Assembly: GCA_015680905.1 (NCBI GenBank) | Contig: CM027377.1 | Coordinates: forward strand, 34,868,501-34,932,500 | DNA: 64,000 nucleotides | Direction: 5' to 3' | From: Coptis chinensis | Lineage: Eukaryota > Streptophyta > Magnoliopsida > Ranunculales > Ranunculaceae | In this document: positions 22,900 to 35,470 of the stretch, piece after piece | Position numbering within the stretch: the first letter of the stretch is position 1 | How the letters are laid out: the number at the start of each line of letters is the position of its first letter | Notes under the pieces: model-generated | The model's input: the letters and a program-made list of their open reading frames with translations, nothing else | What the model was told of the DNA's origin: nothing | Databases searched by the model: none | Translations under genes and position numbers: made by a program

Positions 22900-25800
22900 C
22901 TACCATACAACAAACATCAAACTTACCTTCAGTAAGACTTTGGTCATCATATCCGACCCATTCTTGTCGGTATGGATCTTCTCGATACACAAATGTTTGT
23001 CTTGGAATACTTCTCTAATACAATGATACCGCACGTGTATGTGCTTGGATCTAGAATGAAAACTCGGATTCTTGCTCAAATGGATGGCGCTCTGACTGTC
23101 ACATAGAACTACAAACTATTTATGCTTTAGCCCTAGTTCATCGAAGAACCTCTTCATCCATAACATCTCTTTGCAACACTCAGTAGCTGCAATATACTCG
23201 GCTTCTGTAGTAGAGAGGGCAACACACTTTTGCAACTTATATTGCCAAGAAACTGCTCCCCCTGCAAAAGTAACCAGATAACCGGAGGTGGACTTCATCG
23301 AGTCAACATCACCTGCCATGTCTGCATCAGTGTAGCCTTTAAGTAAGGGTTTACTTCCACCAAAGCACAAACACGATTTAGAAGTGCCCTTGAGATATCT
23401 CAATATCCACTTAACACCTTCTCAATGCTCCTTCCCCATATTTGACAGAAATCGGCTTACAACACCAACGGCGAAAGCAATATCCGGTTTTGTACACACT
23501 ATTGCATACATCAAGCTGCCCACTTCGGATGCATAAGGAATCTTTTTCCAACCGACTCTGCCATGCTCACCCTTTGGACACATCTCTTTGGTTATGCGGA
23601 ACTAGCCACCGCCGAAACAACCGACCGGGTTTCACTTGATTTATGTTGAATCTCTTCAACACCTTCTCAATGTAGCTCTCGAGAAAGCCACAACTTCCAA
23701 CTCTTTCTCATCATGAGTGATCTGCATCTCAAGTATCCGCTTTGCTTGACCCAAATCCTTTATCTCAAAGGACTTACTCAAGTCTTTCTTCAGCTTGGAT
23801 ATCTTGTTGATGTTTGGGCTAACTATCAACATATCATCCACATACAACAAGAGCACTATGAAATCCCGCCCGAAATTTCTCAACAAACACACAATGATCG
23901 AAAGCAGACTTCTTGTATTATTGCTTCTCCATAAAGGAATCAAACTTTATGTACCACTGTCTCGGTGCTTGCTTCAACCCATACAAGCTCTTTATCACCT
24001 TGCATACCCGCTCCTTGCCTTTGACCTCAAACCCCTCTGGCTGGTCCATGTAGACATCTTCTTCAAGGTCTCCATGAAGAAAAGTTGTCTTAACATCTAG
24101 CTTTAACATCTAGCTGCTCAACCTCCAAGTTCATACTTGTGGTCATACCCAATACCACCCGGATAGAAGTCATCTTCACTACAGGAGAAAAAATCTCATC
24201 AAAGTCAATACCTTTCCTTTGACCAAATCCCTTCACAACAAGGCAAGCTTTGTGCATTGGGTGTGAATTATTCTCCTCATGCTTGACTTTGTAGATCCAC
24301 TTATTCTTCCTTCCGGTTTCTCAACTAATTCAAAGTGTGATTCTTATGCAAGGAATCCATCTCATCATGCATGGCCTTTAACCACTTTTCTTTGTCTGTA
24401 CTTTCAAGAGCCTCTTAGTACATAGGTTTTCCACCATCCGATAGTAGAGAACATACATATATGGTGGATACCGTTCAAGCTTGTCTCTCTCTGTCTGACC
24501 TCCTTGCCCCATCTGCTGGTGCCTCAGGAAGATGCACTTCTGCTTGCTTTGGTGGTGGTTCATGCACTTCATCTACATCTTCTATATCAATAGGTTCTAT
24601 CCCATCATGAGCTCCAAGCCCATGGTTCTCTGCATTCTCAATGCCTTCTGCACGTTCCACAGTAGGAACTTCTGGTTCTGAATCAACAAGATCATTAGTG
24701 AAAGCTTGTAGCTTCTCACCCTCCTTGAAATCTGCTATGGTTTGGTCTTCCAAGAACACAACATCTTGACTTCGGATTACCTTCTTGTTAATCAGATCAT
24801 AGAGTTTGTAGCCAAATTTCTCATCCCCATAACCCAGAAAAATGCACTGTTTGGCTTTGTCTTCAAGCTTGGATCTCTCATCCTTCGGAATATGCACAAA
24901 TGCCCTACACCCAAATACCCTCAAGTATCCATAATCAACATCTCTTCCTGTCCATACTCTCTCTGGATAATCACTATTCAGAGGCTTCGACGGCGATAGG
25001 TTGATCACATGTATGGCTGTGCGCATTGCTTCTACCCAGTAGCTTCTAGGTAGCTTAGAGTGAGACAACATGCATCTCATCCTCTCTATAATGATCCGGT
25101 TCATTCTCTCGTATTCCATTCTGTTGCGGTGTCTTGGGAACGGTCTGCTCATGACTTAATCTCATGGCTCATGCAATACTCTTCAAATGGCCTAATGTAC
25201 TTACCCCCATTATCTAAGCAAATACACTTCAAAAGTTTCCTATCTCTCTTTTCCACCATGCTATGTAAATTCTCAAACACGCCAAAGATTTCATCCTTAG
25301 TCTTCGACTATATGCTCATACTTTTCTTGACGATCATCAATGAAGGTCCACGAAGTATAAAGCTCCCCTGGGACTTTTACTTTTATAGGACCACATAAAT
25401 CTGTGTGCACTAGTTCAAGGACATTGTCCTTTTATGTGAGACGGAATCTTTGGAAAGACACCCCGTGTTGCTTTCCTACCAAACAAAGTGAGTACATCTA
25501 TTTAAATGTGTACCTTTGATGTATGGCAAGGCCTTTTTTTGCTTAGTAAGAACTTCCATCCTTTTTTTAGCCCATATGACACGCTCTTGTGCCCAGCTTC
25601 GAGGAGGAAACTTCTTCTTCTCTCACAGATTTATACTTGCTTTTACACAAACTAGCTTGTGTTTTTGTAAAGAGAGCAAGTTTTCTTCCCTCTAGCTGCT
25701 ATAATGGAACCTCTGCTTTCGGTTCCATACCCGCTACCAAACGAGTTTACAAAGCCATCATCATCTAACTTCCCAAAATTTAAATTAGGCTTAGCCAAAT

Positions 25801-26912
25801 GTCGTGGACATGTCTTACATCTTTAAGTGTCAAGGTGTAGTGACATTGGTTTCTACATGAACATCATCAATGCCTATAATATTCGAGACTCTATTGTTAC
25901 CCATCTTCACTTCACCATATTCACCACAGGTGTAGGTAGTGAAGAATCCCTCGATGTGTGTGACGCGATAGGATTCTCCTATATCTATCACCCACTCTAT
26001 ATCCCGGCATGAGGTACTAAGATAGCACACACCACAATTTGACATAATTCCTACTAGATCGCCGACTAGTGCGGTAGTATCTCTCGCTTTGTGTTTCCGT
26101 TCCTCGTACCATGTCTTCATGTACCACGCTTATTCTTCTCATCCCTTCTTCAAAGTGTTCTACACTCATACCTGAAGTGACCCTTGGTGGCACAATAGTA
26201 ACATTGCCTCTCTGCCTTAGGAGTTCTAGCTTCACCCCTAGATTTACTTCTATCATCACCTCTAAAATGAGATGGTTTTCTGCTTCTACCTCTCCCCCGT
26301 TTCTCTGTGACAAGGATCTCTGAGTGAGAGGAGCTACTTCTTGAACTCCTTCTAGTCTCCTCATTCAACAAAGACGCGGTAGCCAACTCCATGGAAATGA
26401 TTCCATCCTTGGCTAATCCGTATAGAGAAACTGCTAACGTCTCCCAACTTTCGGGTAGAGAGCCTAATAGAAACAAAGCCTCAACTTCGTCTCCCATATT
26501 AATCTTTATCAAATACAACTGATTGATGGTATTATGTACTTCATTAAGATGTTCAGACATTGAAGAACCTTCTTGGTACTTCGTGTTGGCAAACTTTTTA
26601 ACGAGCAGCACTTTGTTTCCGCCCAACTTCCTCTCATAGAGGTCTTCAAGTTTCTTCCACAAGCCAAAAACTGTAGTCTCTTGGGATACATGGTGAAGGA
26701 CACTGTCGTCAATCCACTGTCGAATGTACCCAATTGCTTTTCTGTCAAGCTTGCTCCACTTAGCCAGAAAGCAACCGATTCGGGTTTTCTCCTTCATTCT
26801 CAATGGGTTGTGGTCAAGTCCTTGTAATAGAGCAAGTCTTCCATCTTGGCTTTCCAAATGATGTGGTCCTTCTTATTCAGACTTCGTCATGCGGTGTTCA
26901 CGGAATGGTCCA
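22900..26912 (-). pseudogene. Copia gag-pol remnant (element 3)
   Basis: Minus strand. Gag begins near 26912 and is open over 26150-26857, ending in a basic stretch and an intact CCHC knuckle CYYCATKGHFRYEC (about 26160-26205). The protease site is degraded (VIDIGESY at about 25990). The integrase C-terminal part is open at 24475-25152 (ERMNRIIIERMRCML). Reverse transcriptase fragments lie at 23656-24109 ([27 protein letters not shown]). RNase H lies at 23116-23403 (GYTDADMAGDVD, LSTTEAEYIAATE). Frameshifts and stops separate the parts. It is close to Tnt1-type polyproteins and is not expected to be active. Confidence 0.88.
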
Positions 26913-27020
26913 TCTCTACAAGTTATTTAAACTCAAATCTTCTCTCAGAATTTTGTGAAACACCTTCCCACCAAGATTTGGATAACACCCTAGGTTAATC
27001 TAACCCCTCTCGATACCACT

Positions 27021-27670
27021 TGTTGGGGTTTAATACCAATATCAATCGATCCCCACTACACAGATAACTTGTATTTGAACTCACTTCAACTCTAGACATA
27101 TTCTAAATATCAACTACAGCCTAGCTAACATGCCCAACTCTCTAAACAACTATTAACAACATATAATAATGTAAATAAGTAAAACGCATACCACAACACA
27201 AAGATATACTGTGGTCCGGCCAATGGTGTCTACTTCCACAAGAGATAATCCTTTTATAAAGTGGGAAGGAAGATTACAATATCTCCTTTCAGTCTCTCAC
27301 CTTACTAGATCACTTCTCTCTCTTTACAGGCTTGTTTCTCTATAAAGGTTATCTCTCAATCTTGATTGCTCTCAAAATTGGGTTTAAATTGTATTGCTTA
27401 GGTTTTCCAAAACCTTATTTCTATTTATATACTGCCCTTCCAAATTTGTGGTTACTGTAGCAAATTAGAATGCAAATATAGGCATGGGCGCGGGCGCACC
27501 TTGGGCAAGGCCAATGTCGAGCGCGCGTGCCCTAAGAACACTGGAAGTCGTTCACGGCATAGGCGCGGGCGCGCCTTGGACAAGACCAATCTAAGCACGC
27601 GCGCTCCGACTTTTTCACACAAACAGAACTTCAGTTTCTCTCCTCATGTGAGGGATAACGAACTCCAACA
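27021..27670 (-). repeat. 5' LTR of copia element 3
   Basis: Begins TGTTGGGG right after the primer-binding site and ends CTCCAACA. It matches 22101-22831. Confidence 0.85.
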
Positions 27671-27861
27671 CAATACACCAAAAGATCATAAATCACTTAG
27701 TGCATGGTTAAGTATCTTCCCCACGTCATGATGACAAAGACATTGCGTAACAATTAAATGTACAAGTCGTTCTATTACAACATAAAACCTACAAGTTTTT
27801 CTATAAGTATAAGTGTACAACCCATAGAACAAATCATTAACATCTCATGATCCTACCACCA

Positions 27862-28286
27862 TCAAATGCCTCCTACCATGGTTGTGAGAAAAAAAATTCT
27901 ATGCTCCAAGGATTCCATTCCCATGAAAGCCTTCTTATAATTCTCACATTCACAAAATTTCAATAAAGCACCATGGTAAATCCTCATGTTTATACTACCC
28001 CCATGCAGCAACTCGTTCATGAGTTGTGTGCAATCGTCTAGAGACGGCCCCTCCTTAGCTTTTCCAGAGACGACTTGGTCTTTGATTAAACAAATTAGAT
28101 CTTGGACTTCAGCCTTCATATCTACATCCTCACTAGTTGTTTTTCTCTTCCGCTTGCCTGAAGAGTGTGATGTTCCAATATCAGATTGAGTGCCTTGCTT
28201 TGAAGCGGTGGGGTCTCTAGCATTAGCACGACTAATTTCATGCTCGTTGTGTGAAACATCAATTGCCACTTGGCGTGGATTCTGTA
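27862..28286 (-). pseudogene. C-terminal part of a Myb/SANT-like transposon-type protein
   Basis: Minus-strand frame with an acidic/serine-rich linker, a basic signal KRKRK (about 28150), then a helical tail (QLMNELLHG, FCECENYKKAFM) ending at TAA 27862-27864. The layout resembles the C-terminal half of Harbinger ORF1/Myb-SANT-like plant proteins, by general similarity only. The 5' part was separated by copia element 4. The reading frame now extends upstream into that element's 3' LTR, giving a 203-codon chimeric ORF (27862-28473). Confidence 0.4.
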
Positions 28287-28291
28287 GTTCC

Positions 28292-28462
28292 CACAAAGAT
28301 GTTTTACTGAATATTTCTGATAATCTTATTGATATAAAATAGTAGGTATATATACAAGAATATAGAAGATCTCCTAGATCCACATATCTAGGAGAAGATA
28401 ATACTCTTACTAAGATTACAAGATACTTGCTAATCCTAACTAAGGTAACAAATATTCCAACA
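28292..28462 (-). repeat. 3' LTR of copia element 4
   Basis: 171-bp LTR, TGTTGGAATATTTG at its start on the minus strand. Preceded on the plus strand by GTTCC. Confidence 0.9.
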
Positions 28463-28469
28463 CCCTCCC

Positions 28470-31400
28470 TCAAGTTGGTGCGTGGATATCACACATGCCC
28501 AACTTGACAAGAGAGTCAATAAACGCCTTGCTAGCCACTGCTTTAGTAAGGACATCAGCTAGTTGGTCTTCAGACTTTACAAATGGAAAAGTAATAATTC
28601 CAACTTCAAGTTTCTTTTTGATAAAATGTCTATCAATTTTTACATGCTTCATCCGATCATGTTGAACAGGATTATGAACTATCTCTATAGCTGACATATT
28701 GTCACAATACAGATTCATTTCCACTTTTGGTTTAACACCCAAGTCCGTCAACAAGTTTCTCAACCACAGCAACTCACATACCCCATATGCCATACCTCTA
28801 TATTCAGCTTCAGCACTTGATCTTGATACTACTGGCTGTTTTTTACTCTTCCAAGTCACAAGGTTTCCACCTACAAAAGTGAAGTATCCTGAGGTAGACC
28901 TTCTGTTGTCGGCTAAACCTGCCCAATCTGCATCAGTGTAGCCTTCTACTTTTAGGTGATCATGTTTCGAGAACAGTAAGCCTTTACCTGGAACAGATTT
29001 CAAATATCTCAATATGCGCTCTACAACATCCATATGAGGTTCACGTGGGTCATGCATGAATTGACTCACGACACTAACTGCTGCATACGCAATATCTGGC
29101 CTGGTATGCGATAAATAGATCAATTTCCCTACAAGCTTCTGATATCTCCCCTTATCGATTGGAGTTATATTCAAACACAGAAACAACTTGTGGTTCTGCT
29201 CAATGGGAGTATCAATTGGCTTACATCCGAGCATTCCCGTCTCAGATAATAAATCAAGAATGTATTTCCATTGGGATAAGAAAATATCATTCTTTGATCG
29301 GGCTACCTCAATCCCAAGGAAATATTTAAGGTCTCCGAGTTGTTTCATTTCAAATTCAGAAGCCAGATATTGTTGTAAGCTAGAAATCTCCTCATGATCA
29401 TCACCTGTCACCACCATATCATCAACATAGATAATCAAAGTAGTGATTTTACCTTTTTTGTGTTTTAAAAACAAAGTGTGATCCGAGTTGCTTGTTTGTA
29501 GCTGAACTTCTTCATAAACTTGGTGAACCTACCAAACCAAGCTCTTGGGGATTGTTTTAACCCATACAATGCCTTCTTTAGTTTACAGACCATTGTTGTA
29601 TCTGAGTATTCTGGTATACCTAGGGGAGGATCCATATATACTTCTTTAGTAAGATCTCCATGCAAGAAAGCATTTTTAACATCAAACTGAAGAAGAGGCC
29701 AATCTTTATTAACTGTTAATGACAAAAGTACTCTCACAGTATTGAGTTTAGGAACTGGTGCAAAAGTTTATTGATAATCAACACCATAAGATTGTGTATA
29801 CCCTTTCGCAACCAGCCGAGCTTTGTATCTCTTAATAGCCCCATCTGCTTTGAACTTGATCAAATACCCATCCGCATTCCCCCACTATCTTCTTTCCCTT
29901 TGGTAAGATTACAAGTTCCCAAGTGGCATTCTTTTCAATCTGCCATTTCTTCTGCCATAGCTTTGGTCCATCTAGAATCTGCTAAAGCTTCCTGCATTTT
30001 ACTAGGAATAGAGACAGATGATAACTGGTGGAATACATAAGATGCATATGACTTGGACAACTTGTGAGATGACACATGGTTGCTTATGGGATATTTCACT
30101 TTAGCTTTAGGATCGGAGTTCATATTGAATTGGTGGTTGGCCACGGTTAGATCGAGATGGAAGATGATATTGAACTAGTTCAGAATTAAGACTAGGTAGA
30201 TTAGCACCATGAATATTAGAATCACCAACATTATGAGTATTGGAATCAACAATAATAGAGTCGGGCGATACCTCTTAATGGGTCTTCCGAGAAGATTATT
30301 CGAGAAGATTGGATTAGTAGATCCGTTGTAGGAGGTAATGTACTATCATGGACTTGATCTTCACATCCTTCACTTGAGCACTCAGTGGAGGTTCCATTGA
30401 CTTCTTCTATTGAGTTTTTATCACTAGGTAATTGTGGTCTCGATAAATCAAAAACCATTATATCATCATGATTCTGTATTTCATTTCTATTCTCCCCCTG
30501 AAGTGAAGAATCAGTGATCTCCGTATAAAAAATGTCGTGTTCATAGAAAATGGCATCCATTGAGACAAAAAAAAATTTTAGAAGATGGATGATAACACTT
30601 ATAACCCTTCTGAGTTGAGCCATACCCAACAAAGACACACTTCAACGCACGTGGATCAAGTTTGGTGCGTTTTTACGTATTTAAGTGAACATACACTACA
30701 CACCCGAAGATAAAGGGTGCTAAATGAACAATGGGTGGAAGCGTACAGTGATCAAAAAGCACATCTAAGGGTCTTCGAAATTGGACAACACTAGAAGGTG
30801 TACGATTCATCAAGTAAACAGTAAAGGTCAAAGCTTTGCCCCATAAGTGAGATGGGACATGACCACTAATTAATAAAGACCAAGTGACCTCTAAAATATG
30901 TCTATTTTTTCGTTCTGCAACCCCATTTTGCTTAGGGGAATAAGAGCAAGAGGTTTGATGTAGAATACTAGCCGAATGCATAAAGCCAGTCAATTCCTTT
31001 TTGAAATACTCACCCCCATTATCAGAGCGAGCAACCTTTATATTCCAAACTGTGTGAGCACCATCTGATGGAAAAGGAGTAAAACTGTACATACATCATT
31101 TTTATGTTTCAAAAAATATACCCAGGTCATCTGAGTGTAGTCATCGACAAAAGTAATAAACAATTTCATCCCGTTATATGTACGATGTGGGGCAGGACCC
31201 CAAACATCTAAATGAACTAAAGAAAAAGGAGCATCAGCTCTATTATCACTTGGAGAAAATAGTACGATGGCTTTTCGCCATTACACGGGTTTCACAAGCA
31301 AAATCAGAAAGACTACAACCATTAAATAAAGATGGAAATAATCTCCTAAGATAACCAAATGAGGGAAGTCCTAGTCGTCTATGCCAAAGCCAAATCTCGC

Positions 31401-31972
31401 CTTTATTTTTATTAACCTTATTGTCACTCATAACATGAGCTTGGACTCCTTGATTGGACCATTGAAAACCATCCTCCAGATAGTACAATCCTCCACTTTG
31501 TTTACCACTGCCAATCCTCTCCATGGTAAGGGTGTTCCGAAAAATACAGTGAGTAGGAAAGAACAATGCAACATAATTAAGAAATTTGGTTAATTGGCTA
31601 ACAGAGAAGGTTACAGTTTATTGATAGAACAAATAAAAAATCATGGATAGATAAAGAATGGGACAGGTACAAAGCCAACACTAACAACCGGAGATGACAC
31701 ACCATTAGCATTAGTAATGACTGATTTGGAACAACTAGAGAAGAAATGGTTAAATTTATAGCGATCACAAGTCATATAATCAGTAGCACCCGTGTCAATT
31801 ATCCAATCACTATTTCCAATTAAAAGCAATAAGAGCGAGTTAGATATACCCGATCGGGCAACAAATTCGAAGGAGAAGTGACTAAGTGACTCTTCGAGTT
31901 GGAAGACATGACAGCGGAATCGTTATTGGAATGCACAACAACGGAATCATTATTGATAGGTAAGTCTGTCAT
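28470..31972 (-). pseudogene. Copia pol remnant (element 4) with intact RT/RNase H block
   Basis: The start codon at 31972 opens a short serine/asparagine-rich stretch that passes almost directly into the protease motif IIDTGATDYMTC (about 31800). Gag and its zinc knuckle are therefore missing. Pre-integrase (31246-31566) and integrase (30673-31092, SYSPKQNGVAERKNR) follow. Reverse transcriptase starts near 29737 (FDVKNAFLHGDLTKEVYM). The block 28470-29474 is one open frame of 334 codons with YVDDMVVTGDD, GYTDADWAGLAD, SSAEAEYRGMA and the final DRHFI region. The earlier part has frameshifts, so no full polyprotein can be read. Confidence 0.88.
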
Positions 31973-32175
31973 TATGATATAGAACATAAATAATGAACTA
32001 GATCAATAGACAAGAACGATAAGGAAGAAGAGGGTAATAAATACAATCTGATATAGTGTAACAGATTGTATTATATGACCAGAAAAAAAAAATCAAAACA
32101 CAAAAAAAAAAAAAAAACTCTGATTCTTATAGTAATGGGGTATGAAAAGGAAATCGGAGTTGGCTCTTGATATCA

Positions 32176-32347
32176 TGTCAAAGATGTTTTACTGAATATT
32201 TCTGATAATCTTATTGATATAAAACAGTAGGTATATATACAAGAATACAGAAGATCTCCTAGATCCACATATCTAGGAGAATATAATACTCTTACTAAGA
32301 TTATAAGATACTTGCTAATCCTAACTAAGATAACAAATATTTCAATA
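32176..32347 (-). repeat. 5' LTR of copia element 4
   Basis: Matches 28292-28462. Its outer side is followed by the target duplication GTTCC. A further copy is at 51449-51620. Confidence 0.9.
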
Positions 32348-32544
32348 GTTCCAACCTATTACCAAAAAACACGTATCAAGTCCTTGTCTAGACAGTTTTT
32401 GTTCACCAGACAAGATTAAAAAAAGGACAAGGTAAAATGTTTGTTTACAACACATCCTTAGTCAAATGAAGTTATTTTGTCAACATTGCTAGGCAATTCT
32501 AGTTAATGTTGTAATCAGTAACAACATTATTACATTGGTAGATG

Positions 32545-32817
32545 TAAGGCAGGGATCGGATCGGGTTCGGGTCGGATATGGCTATATTCGAACCCGAACT
32601 CGATTATATCCGAAATTTAATATCCGAACCCGATTGAATCCAACTAACCCGATCAGATAACACTAAAAATTCAAAAAAAAACCCAAAAAATATATCCGAA
32701 CCCGAACCCAAACCCGACCTGAATAAGTAAACAGATATAAAAATTGACCCGAACTCAAACTATTCGGGTTCGGGTAGGGTCAAATTTGGGGCAAACCCGA
32801 CCCAATTCCCTGCCCTA
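32545..32817. mobile_element. hAT-like MITE (CGGGTTCGGGT-rich)
   Basis: 273-bp element with ends TAAGGCAGGGAT and inverted TAGGGCAGGGAA. It is flanked by the 8-bp duplication GGTAGATG at 32537-32544 and 32818-32825, as expected for hAT. The interior consists of CGGGT/ACCCG-rich inverted repeats. It resembles telomeric repeats superficially but is not one. Confidence 0.8.
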
Positions 32818-32984
32818 GGTAGATGCGAAGCGTAGCAGATGATCGAACTTATGGGTGCTCTTTAGTTTTTATAGCTCTACTACAAGAAATGTGCTGGTTA
32901 TGCATTAGGGAAGACCACCATGGCTCACAAGTGGGACTATTGTAACCTATTATAAATTTGATTAAGTTCCTTTTTGAGTTGTAA

Positions 32985-33517
32985 GAGCATGTTTAGGAGA
33001 GAAACAAAAAAAACACCAAATTTTTTAACCAAACCAAACACCAAACGAAAAAAACACCAACCAACTTCAGGAGAAACATCAAATATTCGACATCAAATGA
33101 CGTGATTTTGGATAAATCGCGTCATATAGCCCACACAGCTTTCTCAAAACCGCGCCACTGAAGCCCATCTTAAAAGCCCAAACCCACGCGGTTTTCTAGA
33201 AACCGCGCGATGTGTCTCACATCAACTTTCTTTTTTTTCTCTGTTCAAATCTCTCACGTGGTTTTGCGAAAATCGCGTGATTGAAGCCCACACTCTAGCC
33301 CAAGCCCACGTGGTGTTCAAAAAAACGCGCCACAAGGGAGATTTGATACAGCACCAAAGCTGAAACCAAATTTTGGCCGATTTGGTGTTTGGTTTGGTGT
33401 TTTTTTTGTATTTTCATCAACATGTGTCTCTCCTGAAGATGAAAAAACACCAAATTATTGGAAATTTGGTAAAATTTGGTGTTTGATACTAGGATAGTAT
33501 CTCACGTAAAGATGCTC
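32985..33517. mobile_element. Harbinger/Tourist-like MITE
   Basis: Ends GAGCATGTTTA and inverted GAGCATCTTTA, with TAA at 32982-32984 and 33518-33520. The interior is largely self-complementary (CACCAAATTT and AAATTTGGTG arms). No ORF. Second copy at 52253-52786. Confidence 0.75.
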
Positions 33518-34029
33518 TAAAACCACTGGATTCTAAGGCCTGTAATATTGAGCTTAGACAAAAAGAAGAGTAAACATGTTACTGCCCTTCTTATACAACA
33601 TTGTATGTTCTTCATTCTAATAAATTCCTTGCTTACCTAGCAAAAAGAACAACCAAGTCTCCAATCTAGGACAATAACTAAAAATAAATTAAAAGATCAC
33701 AGTATAGGTATCAAAGAAAAAATCTAAACCAGAAGTTGCATAAAGAGTTTTGTTGTTCAAACTTCAAACACACGACACTGAAATAGATAACTATGAAATG
33801 GTAAGTCATGGAGTTGAAACTATGTTAATTGACTATTTTCTTGCCAAATATAGTTAACAATTTACAAAATTTGCCTAATTGTAGACCGTTCATTTTCACC
33901 ATTTTTTATATTATATTTGGCAAGTTTAGAAATTTTTTATTTTTTTGATTATTTGTGACAATGTTTAAAATAGTTAGAAAATCATATCTACAAAAAATTA
34001 GTCTAATCCAAAACTTAGAAATGCCCTAA
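33518..34029. other. AT-rich intergenic DNA
   Basis: No gene, RNA or repeat structure recognised. The same sequence recurs at 52787-53298. Confidence 0.6.
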
Positions 34030-34570
34030 GGGCATCTCCAATGGAGGGTGTAAATTGTTTAAAGTGTAAAATTTACACTCTAAATATAAAAACATGTTTC
34101 CAATGGGGGGTGTAAATCCCAGGTGTTAAGCTAATAGTTAATAAAGGTGGTGGGAAATTCCCCATCCGGCTATTAGTTAATAAACATTTCGGGCGTCACT
34201 TGAAGTAATGACCCAATTAAAAAGAAATTCGGACGTCACCTAAACTCACGTCTGTTTTATTTTTTTTAGAATTGTAACGTTTGCAACGGGTAAAGACTGT
34301 CATTTATTGGTTGGGCCAGTTTTAATAAACTACGGACATTACTCAAAGTGGCGTGCATTTTATTTCTTTTTTTAGTTAAACCACTTGCGACGGACTTTGA
34401 CCGTCATTTTTTCTCAATTTTTTAATTTTACACACTCTTAAACTTTGTTGCATTGGATACCATTTTGGATGTTGAAACCATTAATGTGAAAGAGGGGTCA
34501 TAAAATCTTAGTGATACCTATGTGGCACTTATGTAGAGGTGTATATATATACTCTCCATTGGAGATGCCC
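34030..34570. mobile_element. MITE with GGGCATCTCCAATGG ends
   Basis: 541 bp with inverted ends GGGCATCTCCAATGG. It is flanked by TAA on the left and TGA on the right, compatible with a decayed 3-bp Harbinger-type duplication. The interior has GACGG/CCGTC-like arms but no ORF. Second copy at 53299-53839. Confidence 0.7.
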
Positions 34571-34620
34571 TGACGATTTTGAGTTTGTTTACATAGATAA
34601 GATGTCCCTAGAACCCCTCC

Positions 34621-35470
34621 TACTGTAAATTAGCGTGAGTTTGTTCATGGGCTTTGTAATGCTGGGCCTATGTTTCTAAAACGGGCCTCCATGAAGGTAC
34701 TTCGGCCCAAAACATTTACAACTTCTGGGCTAGGTAACATGGTCACACGTTGACTCGTAGTAGCAGGACATTTGGAGCATGTGAGGTGGACATGGTTAAC
34801 CTGATATGTCTCCTTTGCAGGGAATCACAACTGATTCAAACTGTTAGTTGCAGTTTCTGTTTGTGGGTTACATGTATTAACCTTAAATTCGTGTATTTGT
34901 TTATCAAACATTGACCATATATATATATTGTTGTCATGTGAGTTGTGATTCAGTTTAGGATAATATTGTAATTTGATTTTAGAGATGTGATCGTATTTTA
35001 AGAGTAATGATGTGCAAAAAGGAAGTACGGTTTTATATTTATGTGCTCTAAAATGAATTTCTACTTCGATGTAGTGTTTGTGTCCATCAAAAGCTAGCGT
35101 CATACTTTTCCAGTTACTAGTACGTTGAAAAAAATTTGTACTAACCAAATGGATACTTACCATGTATTAATCCAAGAAAAGTTTATAACATCATTTTCTT
35201 GAATTCCTATATGATCTATTGCTACTTCATCTATGCGAGATAATTCAATCCATTGCAATTGTATATGTCACTATTCAACTATATAGAAGTATACAATGGT
35301 GCTTTCGAAGTCAAATTCATCATGTACATATATGATAATAACTAACTAGTAAACTAGCTACCTTATCAATTGGATTATTTGTTATATATTAATCATTGAA
35401 ACCATCATGGCCTTGTCGTTTATTTGTCTTTCTATTCTATTTGATCATCTTAGTTTACTAATGGATTGTT
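34621..35470. repeat. TAR upstream block shared with the FIP37 upstream region
   Basis: Matches 5460-6053 over most of its length, with two extra segments here. It contains CGGGCCT/TGGGCCT and GGCCCA motifs near 34670-34715. The long minus-strand ORF over 34825-35163 is not supported as a gene: it has no recognisable domain and is disrupted in the FIP37-side paralogue. Confidence 0.85.

Larger units (their letters stand above)
22101..27670 (-). mobile_element. Copia element 3 (Tnt1-like) with both LTRs
   Basis: LTRs are 22101-22831 (3', 731 bp) and 27021-27670 (5', 650 bp), both TGTTGG...CCAACA type. The polypurine tract (GGAGGGGGAGAT on the minus strand) adjoins the left LTR. A primer-binding site (TGGTATCGAGAG) adjoins the right LTR. 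The LTRs differ by many substitutions and indels, especially in GC-rich GCGC blocks, so the copy is not young. The flanks (GGCAT, CAATA) do not match, so no target-site duplication is visible. Confidence 0.85.
28292..32347 (-). mobile_element. Copia element 4, gag-deleted, with 5-bp TSD
   Basis: LTRs are 28292-28462 and 32176-32347 (171-172 bp, highly similar). The target duplication is GTTCC at 28287-28291 and 32348-32352. The primer-binding site (TGATATCAAGAGC) lies at about 32163-32175, and the polypurine tract GAGGGAGGG next to the left LTR. Total 4056 bp. The internal region keeps protease to RNase H but lacks most of gag. The segment 30419-32347 recurs at 49699-51620. Confidence 0.92.

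Noticed and set aside
32560-32817. CCCGAACCC/GGGTTCGGG repeats resembling telomeric or centromeric DNA
   Set aside because: The motif is not the plant telomere repeat, and the block has hAT-type ends and an 8-bp target duplication, so it is a MITE.
34825-35163. 112-codon minus-strand ORF, identical at 54094-54432
   Set aside because: Its identity follows from the large duplication. No domain is seen, and the paralogous FIP37-side sequence has a ~135-bp gap in it, so it is not conserved as a gene.
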